From: Hymenoscyphus infarciens
Taxonomy: Eukaryota > Ascomycota > Leotiomycetes > Helotiales > Helotiaceae
Direction of reading: 5' to 3'
Assembly (NCBI GenBank): GCA_001414345.1
Contig: LLCB01000498.1
Coordinates: 1 to 29,056, forward strand
DNA: 29,056 nt
Shown: positions 8,915 through 19,254 of the stretch, one piece after another
Layout of the letters: every line of letters begins with the position of its first letter
Numbering within the stretch: position 1 is the stretch's first letter
The notes under the pieces: generated by a model
What the model saw: the letters and a program-made list of their open reading frames with translations, nothing else
Database searches by the model: none
What the model was told of the DNA's origin: nothing
Made by a program: the position numbers and the translations under genes

Positions 8915-11503
8915 GTGGCGTAGCGTAGCGTATGTATGTATATTTTTAGGAAAACCCGTAAGTATTGGAAATAATATGGACACGACATGCAGAAAGAACT
9001 GAAAAGGATGTGCTAATGTGCTAATGTACTACCTCTTGCGACATTTTTTTTCACTTCTTTTTCCTTTTCGTCTCACTTGTTCTTGTCTTACTTGTTTTCT
9101 ATCCTTTCCGATGTCTATCTGCACAGCAGGTCTGCTTACTGCATGATGTTGGGAGGTATTTTCGCGTTTTCTATTCATTATGTCTTGAAGTGAGGATGGG
9201 GCTCTGAAACCTAGTCCTCTCGAGGAGGATCGTTTGGTCCGAAGGTATACAATTTTCTCCTTTTTTCTTTTCAAGGAGATACGTGGCTGGGGTATTTCGG
9301 CTACTTCAATGCAGAGGTGACATTTCTCGGCGTTTGATGGGAAAGGCAGATGCAAATGCAGAGGTAGATGTCAAGGTCTAGGTCCGATTACAATTCTCTT
9401 TATATTTTGGTTGGGTTGGGTTTGGTTTGGTTTGGATTGCTTCGGATTGAGATATGATATTTCCATACAAGTGACGGGTGTCATGGTTGGGTTGAGGTTT
9501 GTTCTTGATGGATGGTGGATGTAGGTGAGTGAAGTTGGACTCGTGAATTGTGAGGCTTTTTGAGGCTTGGGAATGTCGTGCTTCACACGTTTTCGTTGCT
9601 GTTTCTGTGGAGATTTTCGGAATTTGCTTTTTGGCGATGGGCGTGTTATGTGTGTGGGATGTGTGGTGTCCCTTGCATCGCTGTGCTGTGGGTTACAAGG
9701 TGTTTTCTGGCTGCAGATTGTGGCTGCTTTCGGTGGTGTTGATTATGCAGTGTTTGATTGGGGGGTTGAGAGTTGTTTTTTGTGTTGGATTGTGAGGAGT
9801 CTTGGTTAGTGTTGAGTGCAAACTCGTGGCCTTCATGCTGCATTTATTGGGAGAATCTCAACATAAGAAGAAAGATAGGTCGACTAATGGTCCATAGTAA
9901 AATAAATCTAATCTCCATACTGTACTAAATGTCGAGAGGAAGTTGTTAGTCTAAATAAAATTGACACGATAAAGTTATTCGAGGTAAAAAATCTCGATTC
10001 TTGTACTTATATTGGTTATTTAGGAGAAGGTAAGTTAGCATCATAAAACAGTAATAAATTATTCAAAAACACGAGAGTATATTAAGAAGAGAGACATTTT
10101 AACAAATTCCACGATACTTTTGAAATGGATTTACGACGAAAAGTCACCAGTCAATAGCGTAAATCTCGACCGCTACTATCTAACTTCCGACACTCTATTG
10201 TTCGTGATTTTCTTGGATATTCATGTCGAGGGTATTTTGGAGAATCATGAACATACTTTCCTAATTGTTTTGAGGCCACAACATGCTTGGTCAAGCAAGT
10301 GAGGGAGCAATGCTAAAGATCTTATCAAGAGTCATTCGTGTAATTGTAATCTCTACTAAACTCCCCAGGGAAGTAGCAAGTAGAGGATTTAGACGAATAA
10401 TTTCTGAGAAGTGAATCGGAGGGCGTAGTTAGCGATCTGTAGATATTGGTGCTTGAAAGCACGATTTTCGATTTGTCACTTGTTATACTCTATTTTCGCC
10501 ACAGAAAAACATGCTATCAAACTCTGTTGCCTGATTTTCCATGACAAAACCAATTCGAAAGCCAGCTCAACAGTATGATGCGAAAAAATGAGCTGCCTGG
10601 GGTCGAGTTGGCGCAAACGTTCTGTTTTCTATTGGCACAGGATCGGACTCTGAAACTTGATAATTTCGAAAAGTGACAAAACAGATGATCTTAACATCTT
10701 CAAATAAGAATGTCGGAAGAGGGCTTTCCACCTTTTCGTTGCAAAAGCATTGCGGGATCCTAAACTCCCGTAAAAGGAGAGTCTGTCTCTTAAACCTTCC
10801 TCCAGTCAAAGCACTCTAGGGCACGTTCCAATAATAAACACCTCATCTCATCCTCTCAATGCCCAACCTCTTAATTCTCCAAACTCTTTAGTATATATAG
10901 CACAACACGCTATAGGTATCATGAGTCATGACATCAGATAAGTTCCAAAAATGAAAGTCATGAAGATGAGAATTCTAGATCACTAAACTTACATCTAAAC
11001 AACCTTAAAAAAAGAAACAACTACCTCAGAATACCATTTTCCAAACAAACTATACAAGAACAGGAAGGGATGAAGCCTAGCCGAGATCGCTAGCAATTCC
11101 GAGTTTTTTTCCAACCCAGAACTGGTGGAATGTGTCTCATCCCCACCCACAACCGGGTACGCCCTGTTTTTCTTTTTGGAAGACTCTAGAATAGTAATAA
11201 ATAAAACCAAAACTTAAGCTGAAAACAAAACCTTAATCAGATATCAGTTGAAAGTCGAACTCGTGTCTCCCCCAGATAAGCTTAACTCTAAATAAAAAAC
11301 TTGGGATGGGTAGCGAAAAAGGGGTGTTAAACTTTTTCTTTGCCCCGAAACGAACCTACCATCAGATCACAATAGACGTGTGCGGTAATGATGAACTGAC
11401 AAACTCGCATTCTCACTTCAGAAGACGGTTTATGAGACAGGGAAGTGGAGATACGGAAGGAAAAGGTTGTTGACTATTTTGGAAATCTACCATGAAAAGA
11501 GGT
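8915..11503. other. Non-coding stretch downstream of Lon; no supported gene
   Basis: The first kilobase is T- and G-rich on the plus strand, including a run of GGTTGGGTT and GGTTTGGTTT steps at about 9408-9440, and makes several overlapping ORFs in different frames that look like composition effects. From about 9850 the sequence becomes more AT-rich. Open frames at 10120-10302 (+), 10809-10567 (-) and 11210-10995 (-) lack ATG starts and recognisable motifs. No tRNA, rRNA or complete mobile element was seen. Confidence 0.5.
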
Positions 11504-11803
11504 TCATAAAAAGCTCTCCATGATCAATTCAAGCTTCATCCCTTCAACAATCTCAAAATCGCAACTAGGATCGAGATTTTTAATTTCTATATCATCATAA
11601 TCGACTCGAGAAAATATACACGTCACATCCCGCGTAGACGACGAAGATACCTTGAGTTGCTTGCTTACAGGCTTAATCCTTTCAACCTGCTCAGACACTT
11701 CATCACGATCCAACTGAACCCCCGCAATTTCGGCGATGCCTATCAGAGTATCTCCTGAGCAAAAATAGCGCTGCCATCTAAGAAGACAAGAGAAACACGA
11801 CAA
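11504..11803 (-). CDS. Candidate terminal exon of an unrecognised gene or gene remnant
   Basis: A minus-strand frame of 99 codons ends at 11504 and reads like coding sequence: charged and hydrophobic residues alternate, as in DRDEVSEQVERIKPVSKQLK, followed by an acidic part containing VDYDDIEIKNLD. It has no usable ATG near its beginning. An upstream in-frame TAG lies just beyond a TTCTTAG acceptor-like site (about 11779), so it would have to be a 3' exon. A 45-nt intron starting GTAGGC can be drawn that joins it to an open segment inside the adjoining 157-bp repeat, but I see no branch site. I do not recognise the product. It may be a decayed gene rather than an active one. Confidence 0.28.
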   Translation of the reverse strand: MSCFSCLLRWQRYFCSGDTLIGIAEIAGVQLDRDEVSEQVERIKPVSKQLKVSSSSTRDVTCIFSRVDYDDIEIKNLDPSCDFEIVEGMKLELIMESFL

Positions 11804-11839
11804 TCGAAATACACATGCCTACTGGAACATCCATGAAGA

Positions 11840-12240
11840 CTCAGAGATCTTGGTGGAAAGGCTAGCGAAGGAGTGGTTCCTAATCTTCGAACAATCTATC
11901 CATGCTTCTTTTTAGTAAAAACTAATACCATAAGTCCAAGAGAATACAGCCATAATTAAGCAAGGAAATCCAGACTTAAAGGATCACAATCACAATCGGA
12001 AGGAAAGAGTTCTCTCAACAGCCGGTTCCAGGCTCAGTCAATTTTGAACAAGCTATCCATGTCTTTTCTCTTCGATCAATATTATGACGATATACTTGAC
12101 CCAGACTTCAAGGTCCACAATGATAAGAAAGGAATCATACCTAGAGCTAAGTCGAGGCTCTGTGGAGCACCGCTCAGCTTATAATCCTTCTCAAAACATG
12201 TTCTAAACTCCATCCATGTCCCAAATCACCGAATCAACTT
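11840..12240. repeat. Diverged tandem repeat, period about 157 bp
   Basis: The motif CTATCCATG with its flanks occurs at about 11895 and 12052 and, more weakly (CCATCCATG), at 12209, exactly 157 bp apart each time. Copies one and two also share a GGTTCC block before the motif, and after it an anchor reading CCAGACTTAAAGG at 11970 and CCAGACTTCAAGG at 12101. The second spacing is 131 bp, so indels have accumulated. The third copy is weak. Divergence is not restricted to C-to-T changes, so this is not plain RIP damage. It lies directly upstream of the minus-strand candidate exon at 11803-11504. Confidence 0.5.
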
Positions 12241-12719
12241 AGCTATAGCTTTCCACGAACCAAAGTAAGACAATTCTGAGAAACAACAAAACAACAAAAC
12301 ACCCGAAACAACCTCCGACTCCGATACATCGAAACCTAGATCCCTCGATCTCTCTGAAAACCCCAAAAGCGAGAAAACTTTGAGAGAAAGACCCGACCAA
12401 CGGAACAACACTCCATCCCAGTGACCAGGAAGGCAAAATCACAACAAAAAAAAAGGTAAGTTTGTACAACTCTACACAAGACTTAACGCCTCATAGATCA
12501 CGTCATCTCTCAGTATCATACCTGTTCAAGAAAAACAAGACCAGGGGACTGAGACATGCAGGTGATTCGCGAGAAAAAATCGTGGTACAGAGCTGGATTC
12601 TCTCAGGGGTTAATTTTCGCGGACCCAAGTTCCGAAAGACTAGAGGACTGGACCTCACGAACGTCAGAGGGATATCGTGAAGAAACTCAGCTTCCATGTC
12701 AAGGATTCCAGAGTCTCAC
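12241..12719. other. No gene seen; A-rich and CAA-rich sequence
   Basis: The plus strand has runs such as AACAACAAAACAACAAAAC at about 12281 and a nine-A tract at 12446-12454. Short frames on both strands overlap each other and have no family motif. Nothing in this stretch supports a gene. Confidence 0.45.
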
Positions 12720-12724
12720 TGTAC

Positions 12725-13300
12725 TACTCCATACGGTCCAGTTTTCAAGCAGAGAGACAAGTCTTCCAGGGGATACTCTACACGGAACGCTGCAGCTTCT
12801 CGCTCTTCAGGGATCTTCAATTCGACTCTGTAGCGGTCCTTGAATTCTAGGACTGCCCCAGTTCAGTTACTTGCTCAGTGATACACGAGTTCGGTTCACC
12901 ATTCTCATTTGGAAAAACAAAACTTCCCCAAAAAGAATGAAGTGCAAACGTGTACAATTACTCCATACGGTCAAGTTCACAAGAAAAGACCCTCTACATG
13001 AGACACTTCGGGGATGTTTGCAACGAATCCGTAGCGGGTCGCGCGATTCTATGACTGTCCAAGCTTCTTGCTTCAAACCCACGAGTTCGGTTCTCCTTTC
13101 TCCATTTCCACAAAAAGAATGAATAGCAAAAAGCTTCTATGCTTCATGAACTAAAACTCACATCACCAATTGCAAAATCCAAGACTGCCTCGGTTACTCG
13201 CTGCAGAGTTCGGTTTTCGTCATTTTAAAAGGTTCCGCAGGAGAATGGTTCGTGAACTAGAAGTCTCCATAACACCAATCGCAAGAAAGACAATACGGAA
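12725..13300. repeat. Second cluster of diverged local repeats (modules of about 105-235 bp)
   Basis: Unit one starts with TACTCCATACGGTC at 12725 and unit two with the same 14-mer at 12959, 234 bp apart. Both then carry GTAGCGG, a GACTG block (12851 and 13053), GAGTTCGG (12887 and 13083) and an AAAAAGAATGAA tail. A third GACTGCC and GAGTTCGG pair follows at 13183 and 13206. A further repeat starts with CATGAACTA at 13144 and CGTGAACTA at 13251 (107 bp). Spacing shrinks along the array, so deletions have occurred. Minus-strand translation of units one and two shares a TVWS segment, which may only reflect DNA similarity. Confidence 0.55.
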
Positions 13301-14411
13301 CTCCCAACTCAAGTTTACTACCAACTCTAGCCATCCTTTAGAAATGAACCCCCATCACTAGATAAGCATATCTGACATGTTCAAAATCGAACTCGGAAGT
13401 CCTCCGGTTCCCCATATCTGAAAACCCCACCTGAACTCCGTCAAAAAGTAATTTTAAACCCACTCGGCCTCAGCCCTACGAGAAGCCCCCAAAGAATACT
13501 CATAACCATCCAAAGAAAAGAAAGACAGACAACAAGCTTTGAAACGTACAGCTCTTCTTGAAAACGTCATTGCTGATCTCTCTTAAAAAATGAAAATAAA
13601 AACCAAAGCAAGGAGGCGACCACCGAGAAATGCGTATTTGGAATTTGGACTTCCCAAAAACAAAGACCGTCGTGTACTTGATAAATAAATAAAATTTACC
13701 AAAAAGACCCAGTTTTACTTCCACCGAAAACCGAGAGAATACGTCTACGAAACTAAAAGGTAATGTACTCTCCCAAACACCCCCCACAAATCAAGTTGGA
13801 TTCCTGAACAAATTCCACAAGACAGCAAACGGACTGGGAACCGAAAACTGCATGGTGACTTTACTTGTGCTGCTTCGTATACCAGACTCCTGACCTAGCT
13901 ATCTACAGAAAATACTCTACTTGGCAACCAGGTGTCACCCAAATACCAGTCAACTTTGATAACATGACATAACAATGAAAAATCAAGTAGGTGTCATGGT
14001 CCACGTGCATGACCCAGCTTTCGAAGAATGGCTTTCGAGACTAATTACTAAGGTTCGAGTAACTAGCAAAAAACTAGTGTGATTTAAGCATCAGACGAGG
14101 GGGATGTAACATCATAAGATGTCAGTCAAGCCACTGCATGAAAGGAAATCCGGACGTTACATTTTTTGCCTAGTGTATACCTGGAAGAGAAGATACCACG
14201 CATATCAAGCATTGAACTGATCTTTCTGGCCCCATAACAGGACCGAGATGAAGGAAGACTAGTTGTCAATCAGCCCAAGAGTACTAGGCATCGGTACTTG
14301 CCGCTAGCAGCTGTCGATTTTCCAACCTCAGAAGGCCGCGTAACACGATCAACGAGTAAGTACTAGTAGCATCACTAGATATTGAAACTCCCACTAACTG
14401 CGTGCCATACA
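13301..14411. other. No supported gene
   Basis: The sequence has near-average composition with A-rich patches at 13560-13720. A 95-codon minus-strand frame at 13787-13500 is rich in Phe and aromatic residues, as expected from an A-rich plus strand, and shows no motif. A GGTTCGAGT string at about 14053 resembles a tRNA B box but lacks the final C and has no partner A box or cloverleaf. No other feature was found. Confidence 0.45.
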
Positions 14412-14770
14412 TCGGAGAATTCCAGAAGCAGCTCCATTAACAATCCACTTATACTTGTAGATCGAAATCTCGCAAAGTGGTTGGCCTGTGGACTAGACAG
14501 AGATGGTTAGCATGCCAGATAATGAAACCTCTGATCGATGACGTTCGGGGAATTCCCATCGTAGCTCCTCAACTAAAGCCTAGCGTGAGCAAAATACAGA
14601 AAGTAAGTAGCTTTGAAGCCTAGTCAGTGGTTAGCATATCTGCTAATGGAGAATTCCCACAGTCCCACTGCAGATCACCACACATCTCAACCCCATCTTC
14701 AACACCACACCTATCTCTGTAGATCAAAAATTCGCAAAGTGGGCAAGTCCAAGACTGCCTAGTTGATTGA
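14412..14770. repeat. Third cluster of diverged local repeats
   Basis: A 25-bp block starting TGTAGATC and ending CGCAAAGTGG occurs at 14456-14480 and 14718-14742 (262 bp apart, a few mismatches). A GGTTAGCAT block followed within 15 bp by TAATG occurs at 14505 and 14629 (124 bp apart). A GAATTCC block occurs at about 14417, 14550 and 14651. On the minus strand the first pair translates to PLCEFLIY and PLCEISIY, so the ancestral unit may have been coding, but stops interrupt every copy. Confidence 0.45.
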
Positions 14771-16359
14771 TAGTATGCAAGAGTTTGACGATCCGAGAGC
14801 CCACGCGCGGAACGTCTCGGTAGATATGTGAAGCTACGAAGCTCACATGGACGTGATGGAACACGTTGATCAGCTAGCCGGTTACAGATTCCCATACAAA
14901 TCGACAATGTATATCTCAGTATTTCACGTAGAAGAGTGGACCGTTGGCAGTGCTAACGATCTGACAGCCCGAAATGTCAGCCTCGTTGTAGCCACATAAA
15001 AACTAGTTCTTTAGAAAACCAATGGATTGGCAGCCTCATTCGTGGGGTTCTAAGCCACAGCAATGAGGGGGTGGCTGCTAGTTGCCGCTATCCACCACCA
15101 TTGAGAATTGCGATGGAAGTTGCCGTGTCCGTCTCAGAGGTGATGGCGTATGGTCAGTGGGCTCACCAAAGCCTTTCGATAGTTCAACGGTTTACGATGA
15201 ATCTCCCACATGCAGCTGGATGGATTGAATAGGCGAAAAGGAATAGAAGTTTGGGACCGAGCAAGGCGCGTGCTACAGCCTCTGCCTAATACAGTTTGAA
15301 GTTTCCAGTTTGCACTGTGCAGAATGGTTTTCAATAGACGACGATGAAATTAAACATGCGCGCTTTGAGGTTCGATATCGGCCATGGATGTTGAATATAG
15401 GTAGGGGGGGGGATCTTCAGCATCGGTCCCCCTTCGCTACCAAAACCTCCTCAAATCGGGATCGACGTCACTCTGGAGGCCGATGCTTTGCCCTGAACCA
15501 GAAAGCCGGATAATCTTTCTCGATAAGTAAGTACGATCATACTTTACTGTGTTGAGCCTTCCTAATGGACCAGCGCCCGCGACTTGGCAAGCACCGTCAC
15601 CATTCGGCTCCGATTCCGAAGCCAGTCCAGTACAGTTCCTGGACCCTCTACAGAGTAACGTGCGACGTCGTCCGAAGCCCGTAGTGCTGCACGCAATGCC
15701 GCACCTGCACAGGGTGCAGCGAACGCTTGAGCTGTGCTGTCAACAATGATAATCAACGTCAACCTGTCTTGCTTGAATCTTCGCCAACCGTGAAAGCACA
15801 GCGCGTTGAATGGCCTGTTTTGTTCGGCCAATATCGCTGAGTGCATGAAATTGCGCACAGAGACTCGGGAAACGTCGGAGTCATCTTGACAATTGGCCAG
15901 CTCGAGCTCAGGAGGGGCTCGTGTTGAAGTATTTCTCCGTGTGAAATGAATCTTTATGCCTTGTGCAGAGCATCGTTTCGTAGGGCCCTGTCATGTACCC
16001 CCCCCCCCCCCCTTTAGCGACCACCCATTCCATTCACCCAGCCAAGTATTTTCCCAACCCAAAAAGACGATTGGGCCAACTGTTCGAGATGGAATCCTTT
16101 GGACATTTCTCGTTCTACTCTAGTCAGCCCCTGCTAGAATACCGTCAGACGAATTCGTTCCCCGGAGTCCAATAATTACGAGGTGACATTCGGATTAATT
16201 AACATGTAACACTTCTTTATTGTCGCCCACTTCATGAATTTTCCGGCAAACACGGGTCCATGACGAGCAGTTCTTGTCCAAATAAGGTTACCGCGGCGGC
16301 AGGCTCTCAAATGACAGGGTGAGATGAATGCTGTGGCCAGCTACCGGTAGGTGCACCGT
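14771..16359. other. No supported gene; homopolymer tracts
   Basis: GC content rises from about 15300 onward. The stretch holds a nine-G run (15404-15412) and a fifteen-C run (15998-16012). Opposed ORFs of 66-98 codons at 15549-15858 overlap each other on the two strands, so at most one could be real. The minus one has an in-frame ATG for a 94-aa, Ala- and Arg-rich product without a known motif. Confidence 0.45.
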
Positions 16360-16917
16360 ATGGATATGAATCATCTCAATATCGGGTTTTGGACCCAGAC
16401 TGCATTGGGTAGAATACGTATATTGCGTAGGGCCAGCACGGTTGTGACTTCTAGGTTATTGGGACGGTGCTGCACTCCACGTTCCCACAGCGTGAAAAGG
16501 GGCTCGCTAACGACGGGCGCAATTTGCGTACAGATCACGCTGTGTTCATCATACCTGAGGAGCCGCCACGAGGCCCAGGGAAGTTGTTGCATAACAAACG
16601 AATCACCGCTGCTATATGATGATTATCATATAAGCCAGGAACGATCACGGGTAGGGCCACCAAGTCCTCCGCTCTCGCGATCGCGAACCCTGCAATCAAT
16701 AGCGTCTAATAGTAATTTTCCGATCCGCGCCTCGGCAGGGGCTCTGAATTTCATCGACGGGAAATTGTTGAAAACGGTGGAACAAATCGAGCTCGAGCTG
16801 AGATGGTCTCAGGTGTGGACATGGTTGTCCCCGCTTGTTGGGAAAATTTCCGCACAGCGATGGTCCATTGGTATTGTATCAGAGAGACGTGACCGTCCAA
16901 AAGGCTTCAAAGGTTGA
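16360..16917 (+). CDS. Hypothetical ORF, 185 codons, unrecognised
   Basis: This is the longest ATG-initiated frame in the gene-poor 14 kb. The product is Arg- and Ser-rich with scattered cysteines and no membrane segment, signal peptide or domain I recognise. A somewhat better-looking amphipathic stretch containing LLKTVEQIELELRW lies near residue 145. No introns are needed. A frame of this length could arise by chance in several kilobases of 50 percent GC DNA, so it is recorded as a weak candidate. Confidence 0.2.
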   Translation: MDMNHLNIGFWTQTALGRIRILRRASTVVTSRLLGRCCTPRSHSVKRGSLTTGAICVQITLCSSYLRSRHEAQGSCCITNESPLLYDDYHISQERSRVGPPSPPLSRSRTLQSIASNSNFPIRASAGALNFIDGKLLKTVEQIELELRWSQVWTWLSPLVGKISAQRWSIGIVSERRDRPKGFKG

Positions 16918-18495
16918 GGTATATATGTATACTCAAAAATAGAATCTTCTACATTGTTTGGAATGGATCTCATGCGTCATGTGGGCTGCCCTGGTTTAGA
17001 TGGATGCAGCCTTGCGGGAGCTTTCCGATGACCAAAAAATGTTGAAATCTGGTCTGGAGAGGTTCAACTCAAACGAGATGACCCACCACATCACGAACAC
17101 CGGGGTCAAATTGTGGATTTTTCCTAATGAACGTTTTTGGCAGTCCGGATTCTGACTCGACCCCAGACATGGAATGCATGAAGTCCGAGCACACGAGCAC
17201 CCATGCCAAAACACCCCAGAGCCGGTTTATTTTTTTGGTGCAAAGAGAAGAATGGCATGCATGATGGTGATGGCCAACTCAACCAGAGTTCCTAGAGTTT
17301 AGTATTATACTCTGTCTCCCCTTTAATTGTCTGTAGACCGCACAGATATTTCACATCCACACTACCCTTGCACCTGACCGACAATACCAGGGGGGGAGAG
17401 GAATAGAGACAGGGAACCAATAACATTTACACAAACGTGGGGAGGCCAGATCTTGAGGCTTACGATTGTGGGGGCTCGACTTATCAGACGAACTAATGAC
17501 AGGCCTTTGATTTTGATATCCTTTGTCTGAAGTTTGGAGGACGTCGATCCGAACAACACAAACTCTGTTGTCTCGAAAGTTTGAAACTGACTTTGCCGAG
17601 TTGCCGAATTCGTGGCAAGTACTGACCGTTGTACGGTGATGTAAGGTATTACTTGGAGAAGGTGGCCTTGGAGAGAACAGACCGAGGGGTTGGTTGAGAT
17701 GAACCCAAATCGTGCTAATGTGGGAGGCAGAATAATTCTCGTGTTATTGGCCTCAATGAGTTGTAAATTTTCAAGGATTTCAGTCCCTGCAAGTGTGTGA
17801 CAACTCCTTTAGGCAAGGTGCAGAGTCTCCCCACGGGCTCAGCGTTTATGCTTGAACAGCAAATGATGTCCTTGTCTCGGGCCTCATGTCGGAAAATAGG
17901 CGCATTGTTGTTTTTGATGTGGCCCATCACCTAATGGGCAGTCATCAGGGTGCGATGACCGTTGTATGAAAAAAAAACCCCATTCCAAGTTCTGACTGCG
18001 GTAGCTTGTCTGAACCAAAGATTGGTTGTCTTTGGCACACTGCACACTGCACGTCGTGCACAGGCAGGAACGGAACATGTTGGGGGTACTGTGAGGGTGG
18101 GAGGAGGCGTGGGAGGCCTGTATGGAGTACAGACTGTACTGGGGAGGATTGTACAACGGTGCTACCTCCTTTTTTCTTCTCCCAGCGTGTCATTTGTGGC
18201 GATGGGTGTCGTTGGCGAGAACATGCTGCTGGCACTTTGTACGATAGGATCGCAGATTTGCAACATGACTTGAGATTGGACAAGGCAAGGGAGTTGTTGC
18301 AAGGCCTTCCTAAGTTTGAGATGCTGGCCGTCGATCGCTGAGCATTTGCGAGTACGATGGACGGAGTTGAGTCGAGGCCAAAGAGGACCGTTGAATAGCG
18401 AGCGAGCTTTCCCTCTGAGGAGCAGGGATTTAGTATCGAAATCAAATTGACGCGATTAGAAACGTTGAGGCCTTGCCATGCTTGCTTACGCTGCG
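16918..18495. other. No supported gene
   Basis: Short frames occur on both strands but most lack ATG starts. A 70-codon ATG frame at 17927-17715 (-) and a Cys-rich frame without ATG at 18006-18341 (+) are the most protein-like, and neither shows a known motif. A run of GC-rich self-complementary words such as CTGCACGTCGTGCACAG lies at about 18047. Otherwise nothing stands out. Confidence 0.45.
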
Positions 18496-18547
18496 TCTGC
18501 TTCTGCATCTGCTTCTGCATCTGCTTCTGCTTCTGCTTCTGCTTCTG
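18496..18547. repeat. TCTGCT / TCTGCA hexanucleotide microsatellite
   Basis: About 52 bp of alternating TCTGCT and TCTGCA units. In different frames it produces Ala-Ser, Cys-Phe or Arg-Ser dipeptide runs on both strands, which explains the overlapping ORFs across 18442-18972. Confidence 0.85.
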
Positions 18548-19086
18548 GATCGGGTTCGTTGCTCACGAGACGAATTCCGAGCGAGTGCCTCGAGGGCAAA
18601 TCGCTCGCATCCAGATTGGAGCCCAAGGCTGCTGCTGTCGTGTTCTGTCGTGTTCTGTCGTTGCTGCCGATCTGTAATCTGGAATCTCGACTGAATCTGG
18701 AATCTGCAAGCGCCCGTCGCAATGTTGGTCTCGGGACCAAGAGACGAAGAGGCTCGAGCAAAACAAGGCAAGACAACGGTGGTGAGGCAGAGGTGGAGTT
18801 GATGCCAAAGACAGACGGGATTCACGGGAATCATCATCGTGAGATCCACTCCCCTCGGCAAGAGTTCAGATGAGAGATCGCCCTCTGGTCGGACGATGGT
18901 TTCTGGACCGTTAGATATTGGACCTGGGACCTTGAAGCTTTTGCGAAAAGCCTCCTCTCGCTCGCTCGCCACCCTTCTGCTCTGCTCGTGGTGCTCTTCC
19001 TGATGTGGACGGGGTGGAGGTGGAGATGGAGATGGGAAATGGCATTGCTATGGATTTCATAGACGTGCATTTCTTTCTCCCTGGTC

Positions 19087-19106
19087 TAGCATAGCATAGC
19101 ATAGCA
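19087..19106. repeat. TAGCA pentanucleotide microsatellite, 4 units
   Basis: Four perfect copies of TAGCA in tandem. It is one of three perfect five-base arrays within 2 kb. Confidence 0.85.
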
Positions 19107-19200
19107 GGTGAAATGGTGAACTCTGATGTGGTGGCGTCGCAGTTGCCCGGCTCTCCGTCTGAAGACTAGAAGTAAAAAAATCCCCTAGCTCGTCGACCAG

Positions 19201-19254
19201 CGACACCAGCGACACCAGCAACACCAGCAACACCAGCAACACCAGCAACACCAT
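19201..19254. repeat. Nine-base minisatellite, 6 units
   Basis: Two units of CGACACCAG are followed by three of CAACACCAG and a final CAACACCAT. The order suggests a single C-to-A change that spread by slippage. Confidence 0.85.

Noticed and set aside
14040..14070. tRNA-like B box (GGTTCGAGT)
   Set aside because: The last conserved C is missing, and no matching A box, acceptor stem or anticodon arm is found upstream. No tRNA was found elsewhere in the window.
16675..16686. 12-bp palindrome TCGCGATCGCGA
   Set aside because: Perfect but isolated, with no associated gene, repeat or boundary. Kept only as a note.
18442..18972. Overlapping ORFs on both strands with Arg-Ser, Ala-Ser or Cys-Phe runs
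   Set aside because: They are produced by the six-base microsatellite, which has no stop in any frame. The longest has no ATG at its start.
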